Shown here: piece by piece, positions 54,507 to 63,729 of the stretch
How the letters are laid out: every line of letters begins with the position of its first letter
How positions within the stretch are numbered: the stretch's first letter is position 1
The notes under the pieces: model-generated
What the model saw: only the letters and a program-made list of their open reading frames with translations
Told to the model about the DNA's origin: nothing
Databases searched by the model: none
Translations under genes and position numbers: made by a program
Source of the DNA: Burkholderia sp. SRS-46
GTDB taxonomy: Bacteria > Pseudomonadota > Gammaproteobacteria > Burkholderiales > Burkholderiaceae
Direction: 5' to 3'
Assembly: GCF_004343775.1 (NCBI RefSeq)
Contig: NZ_PTXL01000008.1
Location: forward strand, 372,001-436,000
DNA length: 64,000 nt

Positions 54507-55676
54507 ATGCGAAGTATCGCCCCGCTAGCCCTCTCCCTGATCCTCCCCGCCATGCTTGCCGCCTGTGGCGGCGACGACGGCGGCACCCAATCCGCCAGCG
54601 CCCTGAAGTGGAACGGCGGCTGGGGCAGCTGGAGCGGCCGTACCGGCTCGACCTCCGGTTCGACTTCGGGCACGACCTCCGGCTCCACGTCGGGCACGAC
54701 CTCCGGTTCGACGTCGGGCACGACTTCCGGCACGACGTCGGGTTCGACCTCCGGCACGACCTCCGGCACGACTTCCGGCACGACGTCGGGTTCGACCTCC
54801 GGCACCACCACGACCGCGTCGGGCGGCCCCGGCTTCGCGGTGTCCGCCCCGTGGATGACGTTCTACGGCGACTCGTCGGGCATCGACCTGAACCGCGCGG
54901 CCAGCACGTACCGCATCATGGACCTCGACCTCGATCCGGGCGCCGGCAACTTCACGGCCGCCCAGGTCGCGACGCTGAAGAACAACGGCCAGAACAAGGT
55001 ACTCAGCTACCTGAACCTCGGCTCGTGTGAACACTGGCGCGACTACTGGAACACCGCGCCGAGCGGCTTCGTGTCGTGCGGCGCGAACAAGGCCGCGCAG
55101 GCCGGTTCGTACCAGGGCTATTCGGACGAGACGTGGATGAACGTCGGCAATGCCGACTATCAGAACCTGATCGTCAACTACGTCGCACCGCGCCTCGTCG
55201 CGCAGGGCGCCGACGGCTTCTACCTCGACAACCTCGAAATCGTCGAGCACGGCACGTCGACCACCAACGGCCCGTGCGACGCCGCCTGCAGCCAGGGTGG
55301 CCTCGACCTCGTGCGCAAGCTGCGCCAGAAGTACCCGAACCTGCTGATCGTGATGCAGAACGCGACCAGCAACGTCACGCGCCTCGGCACGACCGGCGGC
55401 GTGAAGTTCGCGAGCCTGCTCGACGGCGTCGCGCACGAAGAGGTGTACAAGCCGAGCTACGACCAGGGCGCCGAGCAGGAACTGCTGAACTGGAAGAGCA
55501 TGAACCTCGCGCCGGGCGGCCATCCGTTCTGGATCGCGACGGTCGACTACGTCGGCTCGTGCACCAACACCGCCGACGCGTCGAGCGCGTACAGCTCGGC
55601 CCGCGCGAAAGGCTTCTCGCCGTACGTGTCGGATGCGAGCGCCGGCCAGGGCACGGTCTGCTACTGGGGCTTCTGA
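54507..55676 (+). CDS. GH114 family endo-alpha-1,4-polygalactosaminidase-like lipoprotein (copy 1)
   Basis: A 389-residue lipoprotein. The signal peptide ends in lipobox LAAC with Cys20. Residues 49-100 are a Thr/Ser/Gly linker of thirteen TSGS/TSGT units. The catalytic domain follows (APWMTFYGDSSGIDLNRAASTYRIMDLDLDPG ... KVLSYLNLGSCEHW ... GADGFYLDNLEIVEHGTSTTNGPCDAACSQGG ... LLIVMQNATSNV ... DGVAHEEVYKPSYDQGAEQELLNWKS). Asp241 in FYLDNLE is the likely catalytic acid. GH114 enzymes cut alpha-1,4-galactosamine-rich polymers such as galactosaminogalactan and Pel. The gene beside it is a near duplicate, and both face a Pel-like gene set. Confidence 0.88.
   Translation: MRSIAPLALSLILPAMLAACGGDDGGTQSASALKWNGGWGSWSGRTGSTSGSTSGTTSGSTSGTTSGSTSGTTSGTTSGSTSGTTSGTTSGTTSGSTSGTTTTASGGPGFAVSAPWMTFYGDSSGIDLNRAASTYRIMDLDLDPGAGNFTAAQVATLKNNGQNKVLSYLNLGSCEHWRDYWNTAPSGFVSCGANKAAQAGSYQGYSDETWMNVGNADYQNLIVNYVAPRLVAQGADGFYLDNLEIVEHGTSTTNGPCDAACSQGGLDLVRKLRQKYPNLLIVMQNATSNVTRLGTTGGVKFASLLDGVAHEEVYKPSYDQGAEQELLNWKSMNLAPGGHPFWIATVDYVGSCTNTADASSAYSSARAKGFSPYVSDASAGQGTVCYWGF
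54651..54806 (+). repeat. 12-bp minisatellite encoding TSGS/TSGT linker
   Basis: Thirteen tandem 12-bp units (variants of ACCTCCGGTTCG and ACGTCGGGCACG) within GH114 copy 1. Absent from copy 2, whose linker is Thr/Pro-rich instead. Confidence 0.85.
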
Positions 55677-55712
55677 TCGCCCACCCCGCGTCGCGCGCCC
55701 CGTGCGCGTGAC

Positions 55713-55748
55713 GCGCCGGAGGCCGGGCGCAGCGCCAGCCTCCGGTGC
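55713..55748. terminator. hairpin after GH114 copy 1
   Basis: Stem GCGCCGGAGGC / GCCTCCGGTGC (one mismatch) with a GC-rich loop, 37 bp past the stop. A related hairpin lies at the same place after copy 2, so it was part of the duplicated unit. No T-run. Confidence 0.45.
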
Positions 55749-55924
55749 CCAACCTTCACGCGGCGCCCAGTCGGGCGCCACTCGTCCGCCGGGCCCGCAC
55801 CTGCCGCCCGGCCCCGACGCCTGACCCTGCGCGCCGTGATGCGACACGTGTCGCGGCCGCGCCATCGCCGTCGGTGCCATCCCGGTTGCCACGCAACCTG
55901 AAGAACCTGACCAGGAACATCCCG

Positions 55925-57019
55925 ATGCGCAGCATTGCTCCGTTAGCCCTTTCCCTGCTCGTCCCCGTGATGCTTGCCGCCTGTGGCGGCGACGGCGGCG
56001 GCGACCAGTCCGCGTCGACGCTGAACAGCAAGACCGGCACGACGACCTCGACCACCGGCACCACCGCCACGCCCGCGGGCACGACGGCCACCCCGACGTC
56101 GACCACGCCGTCGACCACCACGCCCTCCACCAGCCCGGCCACGACCCCGAGCACGACCGCGACGAGCGGCCCCGGCTTCCCGGTGGCCGCCCCGTGGATG
56201 ACGTACTACGGCCCCGCGTCGAGCATCGACCTGAACCGCGCCGCGACCACCTTCCGCGTCATGGACATCGACCTCGATCCGGGCACCGGCAACTTCACGG
56301 CCGCGAACGTCGCGACGCTGAAGAACAACGGCCAGAACAAGGTGCTCAGCTACCTGAACCTCGGCTCGTGCGAACACTGGCGCAGCTACTGGAGCAGCGT
56401 GCCGAGCGGCTTCGTGTCGTGCAGCGCGAACACCGCCGCGCAGGCCGGCGCGTACCAGGGCTATTCGGACGAGACGTGGATGAACGTCGGCAACGCCGAC
56501 TACCAGAACCTGATCCTGAACTACGTCGTGCCGCGCCTCGTCGCGCAAGGCGCGGACGGCTTCTACCTCGACAACCTCGAGATCGTCGAGCACGGCACGT
56601 CGACCACCAACGGCCCGTGCGATGCCGCCTGCAGCCAGGGCGGCCTCGACCTCGTGCGCAAGATCCGCGAGAAGTACCCGAACCTGCTGATCGTGATGCA
56701 GAACGCGACCGGCGATGTCACGCGCAACGGTACGACCGGCGGCGTGAAATACGCGAGCCTGCTCGACGGCGTCGCGCACGAAGAGGTGTACAAGCCGAGC
56801 TACGACCAGGGCGCCGAGCAGGAACTGCTGAACTGGAAGAGCATGAACCTCGCGCCGGGCGGCCATCCGTTCTGGATCGCGACGGTCGACTACGTCGGCT
56901 CGTGCACCAACACCGCCGACGCGTCGAGCGCGTACACGTCGAGCCGTTCGCACGGCTTCTCGCCGTACGCGTCGGACGCGAGCGCCGGCCAGGGCACGGT
57001 CTGCTACTGGGGCCTCTGA
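55925..57019 (+). CDS. GH114 family endo-alpha-1,4-polygalactosaminidase-like lipoprotein (copy 2)
   Basis: A 364-residue paralogue of the preceding gene. The signal peptide MRSIAPLALSLLVPVMLAAC is almost the same, with the lipid-modified Cys20. The linker (residues about 32-75) is Thr/Pro/Ala-rich (TTATPAGTTATPTSTTPSTTTP) rather than Thr/Ser/Gly. The catalytic domain keeps roughly nine of ten residues by eye, with the FYLDNLE Asp at 216. AGGA lies 8 nt before the ATG at 55925; upstream in-frame codons are noise. Diverged linkers with conserved domains suggest duplication followed by separate linker evolution. The gene ends facing pelC. Confidence 0.88.
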   Translation: MRSIAPLALSLLVPVMLAACGGDGGGDQSASTLNSKTGTTTSTTGTTATPAGTTATPTSTTPSTTTPSTSPATTPSTTATSGPGFPVAAPWMTYYGPASSIDLNRAATTFRVMDIDLDPGTGNFTAANVATLKNNGQNKVLSYLNLGSCEHWRSYWSSVPSGFVSCSANTAAQAGAYQGYSDETWMNVGNADYQNLILNYVVPRLVAQGADGFYLDNLEIVEHGTSTTNGPCDAACSQGGLDLVRKIREKYPNLLIVMQNATGDVTRNGTTGGVKYASLLDGVAHEEVYKPSYDQGAEQELLNWKSMNLAPGGHPFWIATVDYVGSCTNTADASSAYTSSRSHGFSPYASDASAGQGTVCYWGL

Positions 57020-57065
57020 TCCCCGTCATGCGTCGCGCGTGCAACACGCGCGATGCGCGCGACGC

Positions 57066-57097
57066 GCCGGCGGCCGGGCGCCCTGCCCGCCGCCGGC
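57066..57097. terminator. hairpin after GH114 copy 2
   Basis: Perfect 9-bp stem GCCGGCGGC / GCCGCCGGC, 47 bp past the stop, in the same place and context (GACGCGCCGG) as the hairpin after copy 1. Confidence 0.45.
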
Positions 57098-57123
57098 ATC
57101 ATGCGACCTAACGCAAACGTGAC

Positions 57124-57145
57124 GCGGCGCCCACCCGGGCGCCGC
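57124..57145. terminator. hairpin between convergent GH114 copy 2 and PelC-like gene
   Basis: Perfect 9-bp stem GCGGCGCCC / GGGCGCCGC with loop ACCC, 8 bp from the stop of the minus-strand gene. No T-run; likely a bidirectional end for both operons. Confidence 0.55.
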
Positions 57146-57152
57146 GCGCACG

Positions 57153-57779
57153 CTACGAACGCGCGCGCTTGTCGCCGCTCCCGACGACCGGCGTCAGCAG
57201 TTGGCGCACCAGCCCCTGCGCGACGCTCGTCGCCGCATCGCGGCTCCATCCCGTGCGGCTCGCGGTGCCGCTCCACACCACCGCGCCGGTGCGCAGGTCG
57301 ATGATCTGCAGCGCGATGCCGATCGCCGGCTCGCCGTCGACCCCGACCTTGTAGCGCCACTCGTTCACCGCACCCGTCAGGCCGTAGCGCAGATGGTTGT
57401 CGGCCGCCCACTTCTTCGCCTTGCCCATGTCCGTGCCGGTCCAGTCGACGAACATCCCGTCGTCGCCCGGCGTACGGTACTCGCGCACGTCGGTGTAGCC
57501 CTGCGCGCGCAGGAAGCCCGCGGCGATCGACGCGGCGCGCTGCCCGGCATTCGCGGTCTCGGTGTTGTTCTCGATCGGCAGCACGGCCCAGCCGGTGTTC
57601 GCCATCCGCAGGTCGCTGTTGCCGCCGTTCGCCTCGAATGGCGAAACGGGCCCGCTGTCCATCTGCGCGCAGCCGGCGAGCAGCGCACTCGCCGCCGCCA
57701 GCGCCACGCACCAGCGGCGGGCGGTCCATCCGTGCCGCGCTGGCTTGCCAGCCACGTGCGGCGATGCGCTCTGTTTCAT
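57153..57779 (-). CDS. pelC: PelC-like outer-membrane lipoprotein
   Basis: A 208-residue lipoprotein with lipobox LLAGC (Cys near residue 37). The CsgG/PelC-like core is NTGWAVLPIENNTETANAGQRAASIAAGFLRAQGYTDVREY ... YGLTGAVNEWRYKVGVDGEPAIGIALQIIDLRTGAVVWSGTASRTGWSRDAATSVAQGLVRQLL. In Pseudomonas PelC forms a periplasmic ring that funnels Pel polymer to PelB. AAGGAG lies 6 nt before the ATG. It follows the PelB-like gene by 22 bp, the order of the pel operon. Identification rests on fold-type pattern plus operon order. Confidence 0.75.
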   Translation of the reverse strand: MKQSASPHVAGKPARHGWTARRWCVALAAASALLAGCAQMDSGPVSPFEANGGNSDLRMANTGWAVLPIENNTETANAGQRAASIAAGFLRAQGYTDVREYRTPGDDGMFVDWTGTDMGKAKKWAADNHLRYGLTGAVNEWRYKVGVDGEPAIGIALQIIDLRTGAVVWSGTASRTGWSRDAATSVAQGLVRQLLTPVVGSGDKRARS

Positions 57780-57801
57780 TTCGCTCTCCTTGATTGCCGG
57801 G

Positions 57802-60800
57802 TCAATACATCCAGCGATAGCGGATCCCGACTTCGGTTACGGGCGTCGAATGGTTCGACGACGCGCTGGCATGGGTGATGTAGAGGCCGAGCTGGTCGCC
57901 GCCGAACACGCTGCCGACGGCGCCCGCCGTCACGCGCTCGCCCCACTTCGCGTGCGAGTCGTACAGCGGGCCGACCTCGAGAAAGGGCCGCCAGCGACGC
58001 GAATAGCCGTCGAGCAGCCCGTTGCCGAACCCGCCGAGCACCGCGATCTGCGTGAACGTGCGCGGCACGAACAGCGGCGACGTCAGCGGCGTGCCGTTCG
58101 GCGTCATCTGCTGCAGCAGCGAGCCCGGCGTGCCGTTCGCGGTGTACTCGCCGTGCGTGACCGCGACCCGCACCGTGAAATCCGGATACGCGATGCGCAG
58201 CTTGTAGCCGGCGTCCGCGGTGATCAGCGTGCCGTGCCCGAGGTACGAGCGGTCCTGCCCGTAGAAGCGCGCGTATTCGACGCGCGCCCGCGTGAAGATG
58301 TGCAGGTCGGGCTGGAACGAGACCGCGGCCGCGACGTTGTCCTTCATGCCGCCGACTTGCAGCTGCGCGGATTCCGTCGCTTCCTGGTTGCGCCCGACCG
58401 ACCACGTGAAGCTCAGCGGCCGCCCCTCGAACAGCGCGCCTTCGACGCGCACCGTCGTGAACGCGCGCAACGCGTCGCGGCGGCCGAGCACGAGCGCCTC
58501 GCGGCTGACCGTGCCGTAGTGGCGCAGCACCGCCTCGAAGTTGCGATCCTTGCCGGGCACGCCGGGCAGCGAGTCGTTGCCGTGCTGCGCGCGATCGACG
58601 TAGCGGAACGCGAACGCGAGCGTCGGCGTGATGCGCACGCCCGCGCCGATGCTGGTCTCGTAGAACAGCAGCGGCCCGGTGTGCACGTAGCGGAAGCCCG
58701 GCGCGACCGCCTGCGCGGTCGGCAGCACCGCGTCGACGTAGGTCGCGTGCATCGCGTCGTTGTCCGGCAGCAGGTTCTGCGCCTGCGCGGCGTCCTGCTG
58801 CGCGGCTTCGACGCGGCCCGCGCGCTGCTCGGCGGCGATCTTCGTCGCGCTCGGCATCGGGTCGGCCGGATCGTCGAGCATCTGCGTCAGCTGCGCCGGG
58901 TTGTCGTCCGCGAGCGCGAGCGCCGCGTTCGCATACGACGGCTGCGACAGGCGCTCGGTGTAGTGCCACGCGAGCCAGTCGCGCTCGAAGTCGTACGCGT
59001 CGTGCGACTGGCTCCACGCGAGCATCGCCTCGCGCGCGACCGCCGACGTGTGTTCGCTGCGGCGCGTCAGCCCCTGCGCGGCCGCCGGCGGCAGCATCGA
59101 CAGGTCACCGAGATCGGTCGCCGCCTTCGACGCCGGCGCGGCGTTCGCCTGCGCGTCCCTGCGCAGCAGCTCGATCAGCAGCCGCTTCGACGCATCGCCG
59201 CCCGCGAAGCGGTCGGTGAGCGCGATGAAGCGCACCCGCGCCATGTCGTATTCGTCCGGCGTCATCTGCTGCGGCCGGCGCTGGTCGATGCGTTCGCGGT
59301 GCAGCTTCTTCCACGCGGTGCGGCGGATCTGCCACGCTTCCTCGGTCTGGCCGTCGAGCTCGAGCGCGTCGGCCACCGTCAGCCGCCACAGCACGTCGTC
59401 GCGATGCGACGGCAGGTTCAGCCGCAGGAAGTGCAAGGCGGCGCGCGCGTCGCCGAGCCGCAGGTAGGCGGCCGCATACGCGGCCGTGAGCGGCGTGTCG
59501 CCGGTCGCGCGCGAGCGGTAGGTGCGCAGCGCGGTGCGCAGTTCCGCGTCGGTGCCCGAGTCGTTCAGCAGCCAGATCAGCGCGACCTGCGCCTTCGCGT
59601 CGTCGGGCCGGCTGCGCAGCACCGCGCGCACGTCGTCGACGGCCCGCTTGGGCTCGCCGACGAGCCGCCAGTATTGCGAGCGCGCCATCAGGTATTCGGG
59701 ATCGCGCTCGGCGGCGGCGGCCTGCGCGGGCGTCAGCGAATTCAGCAGCGTCGCGATGCGCTCGTACGCACGGGCGCGCGTGTAGTAGTACACCGCGCGC
59801 CGCAGGTCGCGCAGCTCGCCGGTGCGGCGGTATGCATATTCGGCGACGCGGCCCGCGTCGAGCGGCTGATCGTCGAGCGCATCGATCATCTGCTCGAGGT
59901 CGCTCGGCGTTTCGTGGCCGCCCTTCAGCAGGTGCCGGGAGCCTTCAACCACGACGTCGGGCCTGCCGGCGAGCTTGCCGAGCGTCGCGTACAGCCGCCA
60001 GTATGCGTCGGCGTTCGGCGCAGCCTGCGCCGCCGGCTTCGCCTTCTCCAGTGCGGCCAGCGCATCCGCGTAGCGGTGCTGGCCGTACAGCGCGACCGCG
60101 ATCTTCGTCGCATACGCCTGGTTCGGGCCGTAGTCGTGCTCGAGCGTCTGCCACGTGCGCAGCGCCAGCGCGTCGTCGCCGGTGCGCTCCGCGAGCGCCG
60201 CGGTGCGCTCCAGCACCGGCTGGCGCAGCGCGCCGTGCGCCTGCATCGCGAGGAAGCGGATCGCCGCGCCCGGATCCGCGCGCCCTTCCTGGATCGCCAC
60301 GTACGCGTCGATCCATTCGAGCTGCTTGCGGCGATCGACCTTCGCACCGCCCCGCTCGAGTTCGTGCTGCATCGCGGCGAGCAGCGCGCGGTCGTCGCGC
60401 AGCGCGGGCGCGAGCCGCAGCACCTGCTGCCACGACGCTTCGTCGTTGCGCTTCCTCGCGAGCCACAGGTGCGCGTCGAGCGCGACGCGCGGCCGGTTGT
60501 TCCAGGTTGCGACCTGCGCGAGCCGCTCGTGCCATACGACCGACTCCGGGTCGCGCGCGAGCGCATGGCGCGCGACCTCCTCCGCCTCGCTCAGCTTGCT
60601 GTTCTGCAGGTAGACCTTGAACGCGAGTTCCTCGTCGGACGGCGCGGCCGCCGCGCCGGGCGCGTTGCCGGCCGCCGGCAGCGCGGCATCGTCCGTCGCG
60701 TCGTCCGGCTCCTTCGATTCCTTCACTGCCTGCGCGACGCGCACGACGTGCGGCCGGTCGCTCCAGCGCCATACCGCGAACATGATGCGCGGCGCATCCG

Positions 60801-61692
60801 CTGCGTCGCGCGGCGCGGCGGACAGCTTCGCCTCCGCGCGCTTCGAGCCGCTGCGCAGGTTCATCAGCTGGTTCGTGTAGTCGGCGGCGAGATCGGGGCG
60901 GCCCGCCGACATCGCGAGCGAGATCAGGAAGCGCAGCGTGCGCGCGTCGGTCGCGAGTTCGCCCACGTGCTCGCGCGCGGCAAGGATCGCCTCGCCGAGC
61001 AGGTTGCCGCCCTGCAGCGCGCGCAGCCCCGCGAAGAAGAACGTGCGCCGCTCCGTCTTCGACGTCGCGCTGGCGCCCGCCGCGAACGCCGCGCTCGCGG
61101 CCTCGCGGTAATGCCCGCTCGCGAGCTGCGTGGTCGATTCCTTGCTGAGCCAGTACGTCGCGCGCGCCGGCTCGCGCGCCGCGAGGCGATGGTAGTAGCG
61201 CGCGGCGAGCCCGCCGTCGTTCAGCGCGATCGCCTTGACCGCGAGCATCTGCATCTGCGCCGGTGACAGCGGCACGTCGAGCGCGTTGTTCAGCAGCGTA
61301 TCGAGTCGCGCGATGCGCGCGATGCGCTCCGGTGCGCCTTCCGGCAGCGCATACAGCCGCTGTTCGGCCAGGCCGATGTCGGACAGCAGCGCGCGCAGCC
61401 TGACATCGGCGTCGGGCGACGCACGCAGTTGCGCGACGAGCCGCTCGGCATCGTCGTAGCGGCCTTCGCCGATGTATTCGCGCGCGAGATGCTCGACGGC
61501 GCCGGCGTTGTTCGGGTCGGCACGCAGCCACGCGCGCAGATACGCGACGGTGAGGGAATCGGTCTCATGGCTTTCGAGCAGCGCGCGTTCGAGCGTGCCG
61601 CGCGGAAACACGGCGACGAGCGACAGCGCGACGGCCGCGCCGAAGCCGGCGATGCCGAGAGGCGAAACGAGTCGTTTGCGGTCAGATTGCAT
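57802..61692 (-). CDS. pelB: PelB-like TPR / outer-membrane beta-barrel export protein
   Basis: A 1296-residue protein close to PelB (about 1190). A membrane anchor (LGIAGFGAAVALSLVAVFP) is followed by a long series of TPR-like helices (VAYLRAWLRADPNNAGAVEHLAREYIGEGRYDDAERLVAQL and many more). From about residue 1000 it is beta-rich (APGFRYVHTGPLLFYETSIGAGVRITPTLAFAFRYVDR ... ) and ends VGIRYRWMY, an outer-membrane barrel terminus. In Pel the TPR part binds PelA and the barrel secretes the polymer. The start overlaps the PelA-like stop by 11 bp with GGGGG 6 nt upstream. NfrA-type phage N4 adsorption proteins share this layout and are the main alternative. Confidence 0.8.
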   Translation of the reverse strand: MQSDRKRLVSPLGIAGFGAAVALSLVAVFPRGTLERALLESHETDSLTVAYLRAWLRADPNNAGAVEHLAREYIGEGRYDDAERLVAQLRASPDADVRLRALLSDIGLAEQRLYALPEGAPERIARIARLDTLLNNALDVPLSPAQMQMLAVKAIALNDGGLAARYYHRLAAREPARATYWLSKESTTQLASGHYREAASAAFAAGASATSKTERRTFFFAGLRALQGGNLLGEAILAAREHVGELATDARTLRFLISLAMSAGRPDLAADYTNQLMNLRSGSKRAEAKLSAAPRDAADAPRIMFAVWRWSDRPHVVRVAQAVKESKEPDDATDDAALPAAGNAPGAAAAPSDEELAFKVYLQNSKLSEAEEVARHALARDPESVVWHERLAQVATWNNRPRVALDAHLWLARKRNDEASWQQVLRLAPALRDDRALLAAMQHELERGGAKVDRRKQLEWIDAYVAIQEGRADPGAAIRFLAMQAHGALRQPVLERTAALAERTGDDALALRTWQTLEHDYGPNQAYATKIAVALYGQHRYADALAALEKAKPAAQAAPNADAYWRLYATLGKLAGRPDVVVEGSRHLLKGGHETPSDLEQMIDALDDQPLDAGRVAEYAYRRTGELRDLRRAVYYYTRARAYERIATLLNSLTPAQAAAAERDPEYLMARSQYWRLVGEPKRAVDDVRAVLRSRPDDAKAQVALIWLLNDSGTDAELRTALRTYRSRATGDTPLTAAYAAAYLRLGDARAALHFLRLNLPSHRDDVLWRLTVADALELDGQTEEAWQIRRTAWKKLHRERIDQRRPQQMTPDEYDMARVRFIALTDRFAGGDASKRLLIELLRRDAQANAAPASKAATDLGDLSMLPPAAAQGLTRRSEHTSAVAREAMLAWSQSHDAYDFERDWLAWHYTERLSQPSYANAALALADDNPAQLTQMLDDPADPMPSATKIAAEQRAGRVEAAQQDAAQAQNLLPDNDAMHATYVDAVLPTAQAVAPGFRYVHTGPLLFYETSIGAGVRITPTLAFAFRYVDRAQHGNDSLPGVPGKDRNFEAVLRHYGTVSREALVLGRRDALRAFTTVRVEGALFEGRPLSFTWSVGRNQEATESAQLQVGGMKDNVAAAVSFQPDLHIFTRARVEYARFYGQDRSYLGHGTLITADAGYKLRIAYPDFTVRVAVTHGEYTANGTPGSLLQQMTPNGTPLTSPLFVPRTFTQIAVLGGFGNGLLDGYSRRWRPFLEVGPLYDSHAKWGERVTAGAVGSVFGGDQLGLYITHASASSNHSTPVTEVGIRYRWMY

Positions 61693-62800
61693 GGTCGGCC
61701 CCCATCTCGACGAATTGCACGGGACCGGCCGCGTGCGCGCCCGACCACCCTTGCGCGTCGCGCTGTGCGTGCGCGCCCTCCGCCGCCCGCGAACCGTCGC
61801 GGCGTGCCGCGAGCGCCGGCGCGCGCACGCGCTCGGCGAGCGCGCCGAGGCCGACGACGTCGAGCGCCGGGCCCGTCACATACGGAATCACGCCGGCCGC
61901 GCGGATCCGCGCGGCGGTATCGCGCGCGCACACGTCGTCGGCCGGCGGGCAATAGTCGATCGACACGACCGGCAGGCCATACGCCTTCGCGGCATCCACC
62001 TGCAGCATCAGCCATGCGCGATCGGCCGGAGTCACTTCGGTGTAGCGCTGCTGCGCCTGGCTCCAGCCACGATAGAGCGATTCGAACGCGACCGCATACA
62101 CGCTCTCGTGCACGCGCGGCAACAGCTCGAAGCCACGGTTCAGCATCAGCCGCGCGGACGGGAAACGCGCCTTGATCGCGTCGATCACCGCGACGATGCC
62201 CGCTTGCTGGCGCGCGCGTTCGGCGTCGGTCTTCGCGACGATCTGATAGGAATCCAATGTATCGAGGAAGAAGCCGCGAAAGCCGCGCGCCCACAGCGGT
62301 GCGATCACATGCTCGACATAGAACGCGGGCCATTGCGGCGCGGCCTGGTCGACCACCGCCGAGCCCCACGCGCGGTTCTCGCCGTGCAGCCAGGCTTTCG
62401 GGATGTCCTTGTAATACGCGCGCGCGGTGGTCACCTCGCCGACGCTCACATACGCGAGCCACGCGGTGCGCGGCGTGTCGGCCGCACGCGGATCGAAATC
62501 GCTGTCGGGCTCGACGACGACGCTGTCGAACGTCGACAGCGCGGCGACCGGCACGTGCGCGCCGTAGAAGAACGCGAAGGCCGGCTGCGGCGCGACGGCC
62601 GCGCTCGCGCCGGTCTCGCCCGCGCGTGCCGGGCCCGCGTCGGCCGCGGCAAGCGGCGCCGCGAATGCGGTGGCGGAATCGGCCGGAAGCGGAACCGTGT
62701 CGAGAGAGGCAGCCTGCACCGACGCCGACAGCGGCGCGAGGCACGCGACGAGCGCGCGCACGCCGACCAGGCGACGCCAAATCCTCCCCAACATGACCAT
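61682..62800 (-). CDS. pelA: PelA-like glycoside hydrolase (GH114/GH166-type domain only)
   Basis: A 372-residue secreted protein with signal peptide MVMLGRIWRRLVGVRALVACLAPLSASVQA. The hydrolase domain opens FAFFYGAHVPVAALSTFDSVVVEPDSDFDP. It continues LAYVSVGEVTTARAYYKDIPKAWLHGENRAWGSAVVDQAAPQWPAFYVEHVIAPLWARGFRGFFLDTLDS. Asp180 in FFLD and Glu240 in FESLYRGW lie 60 apart, close to the D160/E218 spacing reported for PelA. PelA of Pseudomonas has about 950 residues with an added deacetylase; that part is missing here. The first ATG (62800) or the second (62794, GGGGGG 7 nt upstream) starts it. Confidence 0.82.
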   Translation of the reverse strand: MVMLGRIWRRLVGVRALVACLAPLSASVQAASLDTVPLPADSATAFAAPLAAADAGPARAGETGASAAVAPQPAFAFFYGAHVPVAALSTFDSVVVEPDSDFDPRAADTPRTAWLAYVSVGEVTTARAYYKDIPKAWLHGENRAWGSAVVDQAAPQWPAFYVEHVIAPLWARGFRGFFLDTLDSYQIVAKTDAERARQQAGIVAVIDAIKARFPSARLMLNRGFELLPRVHESVYAVAFESLYRGWSQAQQRYTEVTPADRAWLMLQVDAAKAYGLPVVSIDYCPPADDVCARDTAARIRAAGVIPYVTGPALDVVGLGALAERVRAPALAARRDGSRAAEGAHAQRDAQGWSGAHAAGPVQFVEMGADHAI

Positions 62801-63412
62801 GCCCCCCGGGCCCAACGGCTGTTGGCTCTGCACTGCGAACCCCCGTGTTGTCTTTCTAGCGTCGCGGCGCGCCATCCCTGGTTCCGTGCCACGACTGCAC
62901 ACGAACACGCCGCGCTATCGAATCGGTCGCGCGTGAATGCCTGAATGCGCGATGCCTTGGATGAAGAAATAGACCAAGACATTTCGAAGTTCAAGGCGGC
63001 GAACCCTGCAGGACGGCGAAACGTCGGGCGGTATTTTCCCGTAGTGCCGCTGCGCGGCATGCACGTGCCCGGCGCGCTGTTGCACATCTGTTACGCGCCG
63101 CCGCGACTTTGCCCGCGCAACCGGTGACGGCCGCCGCCGGCGATTCGTCGCGGGGCCGTTGCGCGCGCATGCGGTGGATGCCGCCCCACATGCGCGCCCG
63201 CGAACGCGCCGGCCGGCCGCGCACCGATACCGGTTCCGACGTATCAGCGATGAAACAAAACCTGCGCGATTCCACGTGCGCCATCCCGCTGCGCGCCGTC
63301 TGGCCGCCCTGCGCAAGGAGAACCGATCACTGGTACGTTACTTGCGTCACCGCGAGGGGCAGCTTCGACGGCGCACCCACGCCCGGCGCCTCAACCACGC
63401 GGAGCATCGATC
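62801..63412. other. divergent promoter region of the Pel-like locus
   Basis: About 610 bp between the PelA-like gene and the small secreted protein gene reading the other way. ORFs here look non-coding. It must hold promoters in both directions; I found no clear operator. Confidence 0.5.
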
Positions 63413-63652
63413 ATGATTTCGGGAATCTCTCGCCTCCCGGGCCACCGAACCGTCGCGGTGTGCGGCGTCGCGCTCGCGCTCGCCGCCGGCCCGGCATGCG
63501 TCCTCGCACAATCCACCCAAGCGCCGCCGAACGGCGACAAGAACGCGGCCCCGCCGCTCGTCTTCAAGATCAAGCGTCAGGTCCAGCGCGGTCCGGCCCA
63601 GCCGCCGTCCTACCCGACACAGCCGCAGCAGGAAGTCCGCAAGCTCCGGTAA
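63413..63652 (+). CDS. small secreted hypothetical protein
   Basis: A 79-residue protein with signal peptide MISGISRLPGHRTVAVCGVALALAAGPACVLAQS and a short proline/glutamine/lysine-rich mature part (about 46 residues: STQAPPNGDKNAAPPLVFKIKRQVQRGPAQPPSYPTQPQQEVRKLR). GGAG lies 8 nt before the ATG. I do not recognise it. It lies 77 bp before the next gene on the same strand, so it may be the first gene of the operon running out of the window, and it is divergent from pelA. Confidence 0.6.
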   Translation: MISGISRLPGHRTVAVCGVALALAAGPACVLAQSTQAPPNGDKNAAPPLVFKIKRQVQRGPAQPPSYPTQPQQEVRKLR

Positions 63653-63729
63653 CGAACCGGATCGCATAACTCACTACATTGCCATCGCATACGAGCCACG
63701 TTTCCGATCGCCCGGTCGAGGGGAACATC

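Noticed and set aside
54651-54806. Repeat array considered as CRISPR
   Set aside because: Units are 12 bp, contiguous without spacers and in frame with a lipoprotein linker; no cas genes are present.
57562-61266. 1234-codon open frame antisense to the PelB-like gene
   Set aside because: Same GC-bias artefact; the minus-strand protein has a membrane anchor, TPRs and a barrel terminus in the right order.
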